Positions 1 to 8,246 of a stretch of DNA of 32,416 nucleotides are shown piece after piece. The stretch is from Chlorobiota bacterium. Lineage in GTDB: Bacteria; Bacteroidota; Bacteroidia; Bacteroidales; B39-G9. Position 1 is the stretch's first letter, and every line of letters starts with the position of its first letter. Position numbers and translations under genes: made by a program. The stretch lies in NCBI GenBank assembly GCA_013152655.1, contig JAADFW010000049.1:1-32416 (forward strand), given 5' to 3'. The notes below the pieces were generated by a model that was given only the letters and a program-made list of their open reading frames with translations, had not been told where the DNA came from and ran no database searches.

Positions 1-1727
1 CGTTTAAAAACTTTCTTAATTTAAGTAATGAAATAGCCAGTATAAATAATTATCTGGGTATTTTTAAAAGAAATCAAAGTTATTTGACTGAAGCATTGTT
101 TCATTTTTTTACTGCCCTTAAAGTTGCAGATAGCCTTGATATTAAAATTGAAATTGGATATGCACATAATAACATAGGTGATATATACAGGCGATTACAC
201 AACGATACTTTAGCCATTAAAAATTTTACTAAAGCGTTAGATATATTTCGTGAAATTAAACATGAAAGAGGAATAGCATACTGCTATAATCAACTTAGCC
301 TATTGTATATTAATATAAAAGATTATGATAAAGCTTTATACTTTAATAAAAAATCAATAAAATTAAGAAAACTTTTAAACGACTGGGTTGGAATTGCTGC
401 AAACTACAGAAACAGCGGCGATATTTACTTGCTAAAAAATGATTTTGTTATGTCTGAGGCTTATTATGATAAATCGTTAAAGCTCGACTTAAAATATGAC
501 GAAAAGTATGGACTTGGTTATACCTACAACCATATAGGAAGATTATACAATTTAAAAGGACGATATAATGATGCTATTCCAATAATAAAGAAAGGATTAA
601 AAATAGGAACTGATTTAGGTTCGCCAAAAATAATTAATGCAGCCGCTGAATATTTAAGCAATTCTTATGAAGCTTTAGGTGATTTTAAGAAAGCATTTGA
701 ATATTATAAACTTTTTAAGCAAACCAATGATAGCTTATATAGTGAAGAAAACACTAAAAATATAACACAACTAACTATGCAGTTTGAATTTGACCGTATT
801 CAACTTCAAAAAGAATTGAAAGCAGAAGAAAAATTAGAAAAGCAGAAGTTGATAAGAAATATTTCCATAGCAGGTTTCTTAATTATGATTATAATGGTCT
901 TTATTGTATTAAGGAGTTATAAACAAAAAATACATGCTAATAACTTATTAAAGCATAAAAATCAACAGATTAACCAACAAAAAGAAGAACTGATTCATAT
1001 TAATAATCAGCTTAAAAAAAGAGAAAATGAATTATATGCAGCTAACCTTACAAAAGATAAGTTTTCATCAATTATAGCACATGATTTAAAATCGCCATTT
1101 AATGTAATTTTTGGTTTTACAAAATTACTTTATGAAGATATTGATGATTATGATATGGAAGCAATAAAAGATTTTTTGATAAAAATATTATCGGTAACTG
1201 ATAATGCTTATAAGTTACTACAAAATTTATTAGATTGGTCGATGACCCAAACCGGTGAATTTAGCTTTAATCCGGAACATATAGATTGCCATCCATTATT
1301 AATTGATATTATTAAATTACTTGAAAGCAGTGCAAATGAAAAAAGTATAAAAATAAGCAACGAAGTTCAACCTCAGACTATTGTTTATGCCGATAAGAAT
1401 ATGTTAAGTACAATTTTTCGAAATTTGATTTCAAATGCTATTAAATTCACGCCTAGAAAAGGAGAACTTTCAATTTCTATGTATAGGGAAAAATATAATA
1501 TTGTATTTGTGTTTTCTGATAAAGGTATTGGTATTAATAAAAACAATATAGAAAAGCTTTTTAAAATTGATGAAGAATTTAAAACTGATGGTACAGAAAA
1601 AGAAAAAGGTACAGGGTTAGGACTTATATTATGTAAAGAATTTGTGGAAAAACATAAAGGTAAATTGTGGGTTGAAAGTATTGTAGGTGAAGGAAGTAAA
1701 TTTTATGTTAGTTTTCCTTTAAAATAG
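1..1727 (+). CDS. TPR-repeat sensor histidine kinase (5' truncated)
   Basis: The frame stays open to the left edge, and the residues before the first TTG (nt 84) continue a TPR pattern, so the gene starts outside the window. Counting from nt 84, several tetratricopeptide repeats fill residues 1-215, then a charged helix, one membrane segment (about 258-276), a coiled coil (about 280-320), a HisKA domain with the H-box IAHDLKSP (phospho-acceptor His about 333) and a HATPase domain with N-box NLISNAIKFTP, G1 DKGIGI and G2 GTGLGL. The protein ends right after the ATPase domain, with no receiver domain. This TPR-TM-kinase form is common in Bacteroidota, where the TPR part is thought to sense or dock proteins. 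No partner regulator is adjacent. It converges on the permease gene with 12 bases between them. Kinase function is certain from the motifs; the signal is unknown. Confidence 0.93.
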   Translation, partial: FKNFLNLSNEIASINNYLGIFKRNQSYLTEALFHFFTALKVADSLDIKIEIGYAHNNIGDIYRRLHNDTLAIKNFTKALDIFREIKHERGIAYCYNQLSLLYINIKDYDKALYFNKKSIKLRKLLNDWVGIAANYRNSGDIYLLKNDFVMSEAYYDKSLKLDLKYDEKYGLGYTYNHIGRLYNLKGRYNDAIPIIKKGLKIGTDLGSPKIINAAAEYLSNSYEALGDFKKAFEYYKLFKQTNDSLYSEENTKNITQLTMQFEFDRIQLQKELKAEEKLEKQKLIRNISIAGFLIMIIMVFIVLRSYKQKIHANNLLKHKNQQINQQKEELIHINNQLKKRENELYAANLTKDKFSSIIAHDLKSPFNVIFGFTKLLYEDIDDYDMEAIKDFLIKILSVTDNAYKLLQNLLDWSMTQTGEFSFNPEHIDCHPLLIDIIKLLESSANEKSIKISNEVQPQTIVYADKNMLSTIFRNLISNAIKFTPRKGELSISMYREKYNIVFVFSDKGIGINKNNIEKLFKIDEEFKTDGTEKEKGTGLGLILCKEFVEKHKGKLWVESIVGEGSKFYVSFPLK

Positions 1728-1739
1728 TATTTTGTTGTG

Positions 1740-4130
1740 TTATTCATATCTTAAACTTTTTACCGGATTTGTCAATGATGTTTTAATTGCCTGATAACCA
1801 ATGGCAAACATTCCAATAACAAGTGAAATAATTGAAGCTAAAATAAAAACTACAAGAGGTATGGTAATTCTGTACTCAAAGTTGAGAAGCCACCTATGCA
1901 TTAAAAAGTAAGCAATTGGCCAGGCTATAATATTTGCCAGCAGAATCCATTTAGCATAGTCTTTTATAAGTAAAAATACAATATTATTAACCGAAGAACC
2001 CATTACTTTTCTAATTCCCATTTCTTTTGCTCTTTTGGCAGTAATAAATGAAGATAATCCGAATAAGCCTAAACTGGCAATAAAAATAGCAAGTATTGTA
2101 AAATAGATAATTAGCCTTTCAAAGCGTTTATCAGATAAATATTGAAATTCAAAAGATTGATCAATAAAAAAAGAATCGAATGGCCTTGTTGGATCAATTT
2201 TATTCCATGCGTTTTTAATTTCTTTGAGTGCTTTATTGACGTTGTCAGGGTGTAAACGAATTGTTATATAATTTGCCTTATTAGAATTTAAGTGCAAAAT
2301 GGTTTTCATTATCTTATAATGTAACGATTCAATATGGAAATCTTTTACAACACCAATAACTTTAAATTTTTTTAACGAATCAAAAGGCATTGGTTTTTTT
2401 ATGAACTTCCCAATAGGGTTTTTCCAATCAAGCTTTTCGGCTGCTGATTGATTGATAAGGACTGCTGTACTATCAGAAAGAGAATCTTTTGAAAAATTCC
2501 GGCCTTTAATTATTTCCATTTTCATGGTATTTATGTAGTTGTAATCTACTTTATTATTTATAAAAATATCTGCTTCGTTTGTTTCTTCAGGAAAATATCC
2601 ACTTCCTTCAGCATTGCTTCCTATAATAAAATCAGAACTTGTAACTGATATTACTTCAGGTATTTTTTCAATTTTCAACTTAATTATCTGTACTTTATTC
2701 TGAAGTTCTTTACTTCGTAATGGAATAGTCAATAAATTATCTTTATTAAACCCCAGTTTTTTATTTTGTACAAACTCAAGTTGTTTATAAATAGTAAGAA
2801 CTGAAATAATAAGTATAATAGAAATTACAAACTGGCTTAGTACTAACACATATCTTAAAAATCCTTTTTGTGAAACAGGTATTCTTCTGTTTTTTAAGGC
2901 ATTTATAGGCGAAAATCTTGATAAATAAAACGCAGGATAGCTTCCTGAGAATAATCCTACAACAATGGCAATAATGATAAATCCAGATAGAAAAGCCCAA
3001 TCTTCCAGATAATTAATTCCAAATTCAATACCGGTTAGCGAATTGAAAATAGGTAAAACTAATTCTGTTAAAAAAATAGCAAATATTAAGCTGATAATGC
3101 TTGCCAATATAGCTTCAGTAATAAACTGAAATATGAGCATGTGACGTTGTGCTCCTAATGTTTTTCTAATTCCTATTTCAATGGTTCTTATCTGAGCTCT
3201 TGCTGTGCTCATATTCATGAAATTTATGCCGGCTATAATTAAAATTAATATGGCTATTACTGAAAAAACATAAACATTTAAAATATCGCCGTTTGATTTA
3301 AATTCAGCCATCAGGTTTGAATATAAATGAATCCTGACAACAGGCTGTAAAAAGGGGGTGAGTGATATTTTATAATGCTCAAGTTCTTCGCCAAAATACT
3401 TTTTTATTAATTCAAAAAGTTGTTCATTAATTAAAGAAGTATCGGCGTTTGGAGTTAGTTCAAAATAAGTGTAAGAACCAAGTGTTCCCCAGTTATTAAT
3501 ATAAAAATCATCTTTGTCATATAGTGTTGAAAAAGAAACTAAAACAGTATATGAAATATGCGAATTAGAAGGAGCATCCTCTACTATGCCGGTTATTGTA
3601 TATTCGTCTTCATTATTCCAAATAATTATATTCCCAATAGGGTTTTTATCGCCAAAATATTTTTTTGCAATACTTTTTGAAAGTACCATAGAATATGGTT
3701 CACTAAGAGCATTTTGTGGATTTCCCTGTAAAAGTTTAAATGAAAAGACGTTAAAAAACCCGGTGTCGGCAAATACAATGCCTGTTTCGTAAAACTTTTT
3801 ATGTTTAAAAGAGAGTAATATATTTTTAATGCCTTGTTTAAGGCGTACCTGCTTTTTTATTTCAGGAATTTTTTGTTTTGCTGCAATAGCAAGAGGTGCC
3901 ATTGATGTTGCAATACGCATGTTTTCTCCTGAAACTTCACCTTTAAAATTTACCCGGTATAGTTGCGAAGCATTTTCATGAAACTTGTCATAACTCAACT
4001 CATTATTAACATATAAAAGAATTAATATTGCAGCAGTAATGCCAATAGAAAGGCCTAGAATATTAATTAATGAATATTCTTTTTGCCTGATTAATAATCT
4101 TATTGCTGTTTTTAAATAGCTCTTTAACAT
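1740..4130 (-). CDS. MacB/FtsX-type ABC transporter permease (second of tandem pair)
   Basis: This 796-residue membrane protein has the layout of the large Bacteroidota permeases with two MacB_PCD/FtsX units. There is one N-terminal membrane segment (about 20-42), a periplasmic domain, three segments (about 285-400), another near 427-447, a second periplasmic domain, and three C-terminal segments (about 675-790). The motif GIRKTLGAQ after the second segment and MGIRKVMGSS near the C-terminus are the paired FtsX coupling motifs. It has no ATPase domain, so it needs the LolD-type ATPase encoded upstream at 6864-7550. It lies 18 bases downstream of a paralogous permease and ends the operon. The family drives export or envelope mechanotransmission; the substrate cannot be read from the sequence. 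Confidence 0.9.
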   Translation of the reverse strand: MLKSYLKTAIRLLIRQKEYSLINILGLSIGITAAILILLYVNNELSYDKFHENASQLYRVNFKGEVSGENMRIATSMAPLAIAAKQKIPEIKKQVRLKQGIKNILLSFKHKKFYETGIVFADTGFFNVFSFKLLQGNPQNALSEPYSMVLSKSIAKKYFGDKNPIGNIIIWNNEDEYTITGIVEDAPSNSHISYTVLVSFSTLYDKDDFYINNWGTLGSYTYFELTPNADTSLINEQLFELIKKYFGEELEHYKISLTPFLQPVVRIHLYSNLMAEFKSNGDILNVYVFSVIAILILIIAGINFMNMSTARAQIRTIEIGIRKTLGAQRHMLIFQFITEAILASIISLIFAIFLTELVLPIFNSLTGIEFGINYLEDWAFLSGFIIIAIVVGLFSGSYPAFYLSRFSPINALKNRRIPVSQKGFLRYVLVLSQFVISIILIISVLTIYKQLEFVQNKKLGFNKDNLLTIPLRSKELQNKVQIIKLKIEKIPEVISVTSSDFIIGSNAEGSGYFPEETNEADIFINNKVDYNYINTMKMEIIKGRNFSKDSLSDSTAVLINQSAAEKLDWKNPIGKFIKKPMPFDSLKKFKVIGVVKDFHIESLHYKIMKTILHLNSNKANYITIRLHPDNVNKALKEIKNAWNKIDPTRPFDSFFIDQSFEFQYLSDKRFERLIIYFTILAIFIASLGLFGLSSFITAKRAKEMGIRKVMGSSVNNIVFLLIKDYAKWILLANIIAWPIAYFLMHRWLLNFEYRITIPLVVFILASIISLVIGMFAIGYQAIKTSLTNPVKSLRYE

Positions 4131-4148
4131 TTTTTACGATAATCTTTT

Positions 4149-6548
4149 TTATTCGTACCTTAAAGTTTCTGCAGGGTTAATGTTAGCAGCTTTATAAGCC
4201 TGGTAACTAACAGTTAATAAGGCAATTGTAAAAGACAGCAGTCCTGAAAGTAAAAATAAAAATAAACTTAAATTTATATGGCTTGAAAAACTTTCTAACC
4301 ATTTATTTATTGCAAAATAGGCTAGAGGCATTGCAACAATAAATGAAAGCAGTACAAGTTGCAATATATCTTTTGATAGAAGCAAGATCAATTTAATAAT
4401 TGAAGCACCAAGAACTTTGTGAATGCCAATTTCTTTAATACGCTGGTCGGCATAGAATGCTGATAAGCCAAATAAACCCAGGCAAGCAATAAAAATGGCA
4501 AGAAAAGAAAAAGCAGAAATTAACGCAGTTAGATTTTTTTCTGTTTTATATAAACTGAAATGTGCCGACTTTAAATAAAAATATTCAAATGGCAAATCAA
4601 TATCAAACTTATTCCATTGTTGATTTATAAATTGTATCGCTTTTTTATTATTCTTTCCATCGGTTCTAATAGCCAGGTATTTAATAAAATGATCCTGATA
4701 ATAAGGACTGGGATTCATCAAAAGAAAAGGTGCAATTTTTTGGTGTAGTGACCCGAAATAGAAATTCTCACTAACTCCTTTAATTATCAAAATACTTTTT
4801 CCCGAAAAAATTAATTTATTTAAAGCTTCTCTTGGAGTCCATCCCAAATAGTCGGCCATTGCTTTATTAATTACTATGTTGTAATAAGGCTCTTCTGGTT
4901 TTGGTTCTTTAAAACCAAACCCACTTATAAGTCTTATTCCCATAGTTTCAATAAAATCTTTTTTAACAAACAATCGCGAAAATTGTTGCAGGTCTTTTTT
5001 CCCATCAAGCCTGAAAGTTGCTGTTTGGTTTGCTACGCCAATAACATCCTCCATAGCAGTAACCCCTTTAATATGCTTGTTTTTAATTAGTTGCTTTTTA
5101 AATTCATTGTACGACCAAACAATTTTTGTTCTTGCAACAGGAATCATAATTACATTTTTATCGTTGAAGCCCAAAGGGGCATTTTGTAAGAAGTTTAGTT
5201 GTTTGTTGGCAAAAAGAGTGGCAATAATTAAAAATGTTGAAACAGCAAATTGTATTATTACAAGTAATTGCTTTACTCCGAATTTTGGATAATCGGCTTT
5301 GTTTGAAGACTTCATTAATTTAACCGGCTTTAATTTTGCTAAATAAAAAGCAGGATAAGCACCTGAAATTATTCCTATTATTAAAGCAAGCAATAAAAGT
5401 CCTGTAAATATTATTGGTTTTAAATAAAACAATACCTGAATGTTTTTCCCTGAAAATGAGTTGAATATTGGTATCGCCAATTCTGTAATAAACAACGAAA
5501 TAAATACTGCAATAATAGCTTGTATAACGGCTTCTCCTATAAACTGCCTTGATATTTGATTGTTAAAAGCTCCAACTACTTTTCGCACGCCAACTTCAGG
5601 AGCCCTGCGCGGGCCATAAGCAGTTAACAGGTTCATAAAGTTTGTTGAAGCAATAATTAACACCAACAAGGCAATAACTTTAAAAATGTTTATATAAGTA
5701 CTATTTCCGTTAATTTCAATTTCATAATCAAGATTCGATTTAAGATGAATATCTTTTAAAGGCTGTAAACTTAAAACGGTACTTTTATTAATTGTTTTAT
5801 AGAAATATTTTTTTACTAAAGCAGGAAATTTACTTTCTAATTTTGCAGGCTTAACACCATTTCGTAATAAAATGTAAGTCCATGCCGGATTCCAGTACCA
5901 ATTGCTGTCAGCATTGGGTATAAATTCATAAATGGATGAAAAGGAAGCAATAAAATCGAAATGAAAATGAGAGTTATAAGGTGCATCTTCTAAAATACCC
6001 GTAACCGTAAAATTTTGCCAATTTTCAAACATTAATTTTTCTCCTAACGGATTTTCATCACCAAAATATTTCTTTGCCATCGATTGGGTAATCATAACTT
6101 TAAACGGGTTTGATAAATAATGCCCGTCAATGGAATCAACTATTTTAAAATCAAAAACATTAAAAAGTGTTGAATCGGCAAAAAAGAACCTGTTCTCACT
6201 ATATTTTTTATCTTCATAAGCAATGGTAAACGAAGGCGATTGCATATTAAAAAAACGCACTGTTTCTTCAACTTCCTCCGGACATTCGGTTTTTAATACT
6301 TTTGCAAGAGGAATTGGTACACTGGCTGAACGTTCTCCTATTCCGGCTTCTGATTCTATAATCTCATTCACTCGATATATACGGTCCGATTTTGAATGAA
6401 AGGCATCATAATTCATTTCGTCAAAAACATAAATAAGAATAAACAAAAAGGAAGTAATGCCAATTGCAAGCCCGGCAATATTCACAAAGGTATAAGCTTT
6501 GTAGCGGTTTATATTCCTTAATGCTATTAGAAGGTAGTTCTTAAACAT
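4149..6548 (-). CDS. MacB/FtsX-type ABC transporter permease (first of tandem pair)
   Basis: This 799-residue protein has the same architecture as its downstream neighbour: N-terminal membrane segment (about 20-42), MacB-like periplasmic domain, FtsX core with the motif VGVRKVVGA, a central segment (about 430), a second periplasmic domain and a C-terminal FtsX core with EIGIHKVLGAS. Both end in a motif of the type NPxxxLRYE. The two proteins are clearly paralogous but diverged through the periplasmic parts. The gene starts 9 bases after the end of the 97-residue protein gene, so co-transcription with the ATPase is very likely. The two permeases may form a heterodimer in the inner membrane with two copies of the ATPase; this is inference. 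Confidence 0.9.
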   Translation of the reverse strand: MFKNYLLIALRNINRYKAYTFVNIAGLAIGITSFLFILIYVFDEMNYDAFHSKSDRIYRVNEIIESEAGIGERSASVPIPLAKVLKTECPEEVEETVRFFNMQSPSFTIAYEDKKYSENRFFFADSTLFNVFDFKIVDSIDGHYLSNPFKVMITQSMAKKYFGDENPLGEKLMFENWQNFTVTGILEDAPYNSHFHFDFIASFSSIYEFIPNADSNWYWNPAWTYILLRNGVKPAKLESKFPALVKKYFYKTINKSTVLSLQPLKDIHLKSNLDYEIEINGNSTYINIFKVIALLVLIIASTNFMNLLTAYGPRRAPEVGVRKVVGAFNNQISRQFIGEAVIQAIIAVFISLFITELAIPIFNSFSGKNIQVLFYLKPIIFTGLLLLALIIGIISGAYPAFYLAKLKPVKLMKSSNKADYPKFGVKQLLVIIQFAVSTFLIIATLFANKQLNFLQNAPLGFNDKNVIMIPVARTKIVWSYNEFKKQLIKNKHIKGVTAMEDVIGVANQTATFRLDGKKDLQQFSRLFVKKDFIETMGIRLISGFGFKEPKPEEPYYNIVINKAMADYLGWTPREALNKLIFSGKSILIIKGVSENFYFGSLHQKIAPFLLMNPSPYYQDHFIKYLAIRTDGKNNKKAIQFINQQWNKFDIDLPFEYFYLKSAHFSLYKTEKNLTALISAFSFLAIFIACLGLFGLSAFYADQRIKEIGIHKVLGASIIKLILLLSKDILQLVLLSFIVAMPLAYFAINKWLESFSSHINLSLFLFLLSGLLSFTIALLTVSYQAYKAANINPAETLRYE

Positions 6549-6557
6549 TTTTTGTTA

Positions 6558-6851
6558 TTAGTTGTTCTTTTTTTGCCTGAATAAAAGTTGTATGTGTTTT
6601 GATTTATTTGATGGAGTAAAGATTTGAATTAGCTCCCAGTTATTATCATAATCTTTAATTATTTTTTTTAAGTATTCAATTTTATTAAAAGATTTTTCAA
6701 TATTCAAGTCAGATTCATTCATTGAATCCTCAACCCAGGGGAACGATTCAACACGAAAATCATACTGAAATTTTTTTGCACCCAATTTTACCTGAACTTC
6801 AATCCGGTCAGCACTGCCACTATTTGGTATTGGTATTGTTAAATCTTTCAC
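6558..6851 (-). CDS. Small unknown protein within ABC transporter operon
   Basis: I do not recognise this 97-residue protein. It has no signal peptide, no membrane segment and no cysteine. The first 40 residues look beta-rich (alternating hydrophobics around IEVQVKLGAKKFQYDFRVES). A charged helix of about 30 residues follows, then a short strand and a basic tail. It lies between the ATPase gene (12 bases away) and the first permease gene (9 bases away), all leftward, so it is probably translated with them. Codon use and AT content match the neighbours. It could be a cytoplasmic accessory factor for the transporter. That is inference from position only. Confidence 0.75.
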   Translation of the reverse strand: MKDLTIPIPNSGSADRIEVQVKLGAKKFQYDFRVESFPWVEDSMNESDLNIEKSFNKIEYLKKIIKDYDNNWELIQIFTPSNKSKHIQLLFRQKKNN

Positions 6852-6863
6852 TTGTATAATGGT

Positions 6864-7550
6864 TTATAGTAGTTTATTTATGTTCTCGGTAACAATGTGC
6901 CCGTCGAATAATTGAATAATGCGGTGGGCTTTTTCAGCATCAGAAGGCGAGTGTGTAACCATAACAATAGTTGTTCCTTCTTCATTTAGTTCGCTTAAAA
7001 TTCCCATTACCTCTTCACCATTGGCTGAGTCGAGATTTCCGGTTGGCTCGTCAGCAAGAAGTAGTTTTGGCCTGGTAACAACAGCACGCGAAACAGCAAC
7101 ACGCTGTTGTTGTCCTCCCGACAGTTGTTGAGGAAAATGGTTTTTACGATGTGCTATTTTCATCCTGTCTAAAACCCCGTGTACTCTTTTTTTGCGCTCT
7201 GATAAAGGCATTTTTAGGTATAACAAAGGCAACTCTACATTTTCATAAACCGTTAGTTCATCAATTAAATTAAAGCTTTGAAAAACAAACCCAATATTCC
7301 CTTTGCGCAATATGGTTCGTTTTCTTTCTTTTAATTTTGAAACTTCGTTATCCATAAAATACACTTCGCCATCAGTTGGATTATCCAATAAACCTAATAT
7401 ATTTAGCAAAGTTGATTTTCCACAACCCGAAGGCCCCATAATAGCAACAAACTCGCCATTTTTAACTTCAACATTAACATTATTTAATGCGGTAGTTTCA
7501 ACCTCGTCAGTTCTGAATATTTTAACCAAATTGTGTGTTTTTAAAATCAT
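6864..7550 (-). CDS. LolD/MacB-type ABC transporter ATP-binding protein
   Basis: This 228-residue nucleotide-binding subunit has every ABC motif: Walker A GPSGCGKST (about residue 40), Q-loop in FVFQSFNL, signature LSGGQQQR, Walker B LLLADEPTG with the D-loop NLDS, and the switch His in VTHS. The DEPTGNLDS form and the length are typical of the LolD/FtsE/MacB subfamily, which pairs with FtsX-type permeases, and two such permeases lie directly downstream. It is the first gene of the leftward operon. A Bacteroidota-type promoter candidate lies about 112-141 bases upstream of its ATG. It hydrolyses ATP on the cytoplasmic face to drive the permeases. I do not give a symbol because lolD, macB-like and ftsE-like members cannot be separated from the sequence alone. 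Confidence 0.93.
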   Translation of the reverse strand: MILKTHNLVKIFRTDEVETTALNNVNVEVKNGEFVAIMGPSGCGKSTLLNILGLLDNPTDGEVYFMDNEVSKLKERKRTILRKGNIGFVFQSFNLIDELTVYENVELPLLYLKMPLSERKKRVHGVLDRMKIAHRKNHFPQQLSGGQQQRVAVSRAVVTRPKLLLADEPTGNLDSANGEEVMGILSELNEEGTTIVMVTHSPSDAEKAHRIIQLFDGHIVTENINKLL

Positions 7551-7661
7551 AGGCCAAAGCGTTTTAATATTTGCAAATATTAATCATAGCACAAACTATT
7601 TTGCAAGTATAGCAATGATACACAAAAAAAATACTTTATTCTTCTAATTATGTAGCATTTT

Positions 7662-7691
7662 CAAAATTATGCAATAAATTTTATCCTCAAA
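7662..7691 (-). promoter_or_regulatory. Candidate promoter of the ABC transporter operon
   Basis: On the minus strand TTTG (7691-7688) is followed after 18 bases by TAATTTTG (7669-7662). This matches the Bacteroidota housekeeping pattern TTTG / TAnnTTTG. It would give a leader of about 105 bases before the ATG at 7550. In AT-rich DNA such matches arise by chance, so the call is moderate. Confidence 0.4.
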
Positions 7692-7803
7692 AAGGGAAAA
7701 CATTCTAATTAATATAGAATTTAATCACTTTTTATGCCATCTGTTTTAAATTGTTGTAAAACAAGATGTTAATAATTCACTTATTTGTTATGATGAAAAA
7801 AAA

Positions 7804-7842
7804 TGTACGAAATAATACAGTATTGTACGAAATTGAACGATT
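7804..7842. repeat. Three spaced TG(T/A)ACGA boxes, candidate operator
   Basis: TGTACGAAAT occurs at 7804-7813 and again, identical, at 7824-7833. A related TGAACGATTT starts at 7834. The box starts are 20 and 10 bases apart, which places them on the same face of the helix. The cluster lies 254-292 bases upstream of the ABC ATPase start and about 405-440 bases upstream of the response regulator start. It is a reasonable candidate binding site for the adjacent NtrC-type regulator, but nothing in the sequence proves this. Confidence 0.4.
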
Positions 7843-8059
7843 TAGGTTAATTTTCCTGGTATTAGAAAAAAAATAATAATTAATCAAAAATGTGAGTTAA
7901 ATAAATTATGTTTTGAATATGTTTATCAATCATATATTAAAGCATATGATTTTAACCCGCTTAATTCATACAAAAGCGATTAATTTATTAAACAATTGAT
8001 AATTAAGCAGTTTTAGCTATTTTATAGAGTTGTGAATAATTAACTGAGGCTATAAAAGG

Positions 8060-8092
8060 TTTGTTAAATTTTTGGCAGGACTTTTATATTTG
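8060..8092 (+). promoter_or_regulatory. Candidate promoter of the response regulator/kinase operon
   Basis: TTTG (8060-8063) is followed after 21 bases by TATATTTG (8085-8092), a full match to the Bacteroidota -33 and -7 elements. Transcription would start near 8099 and give a leader of about 150 bases. No GG-N10-GC sigma54 element was found on the plus strand of this region, so the operon itself is probably read by the housekeeping sigma factor. Confidence 0.5.
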
Positions 8093-8246
8093 GAAGTTAT
8101 TAAACTTCATTTATCTATTGTACAACTAACACATTCATAATTTTATCCTATTTTTACCTTTTATTATTAAAGGTTGGTGCTAAAAAATATTTATATTAGA
8201 TACTCCAACAAAACAAAGTATTTTTATTAATAAAAAATTACATATT

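Larger units (their letters stand above)
7551..8246. promoter_or_regulatory. Divergent intergenic control region
   Basis: This 696-base gap separates the leftward ABC operon from the rightward response regulator/kinase pair and contains no credible ORF. It is strongly AT-rich. It holds a leftward promoter candidate (7662-7691), a rightward one (8060-8092), three TG(T/A)ACGA boxes (7804-7842) and a poor sigma54-like match on the minus strand (7724-7739, TGGCAT then GTGAT, lacking the essential GC of the -12 box). The size and the placement next to an NtrC-type activator suggest that several proteins bind here. Confidence 0.5.

Noticed and set aside
7724..7739. Sigma54 -24/-12 promoter on the minus strand for the ABC operon
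   Set aside because: TGGCAT fits the -24 element, but the -12 element reads GA where GC is nearly invariant; I mention it only as a weak candidate.
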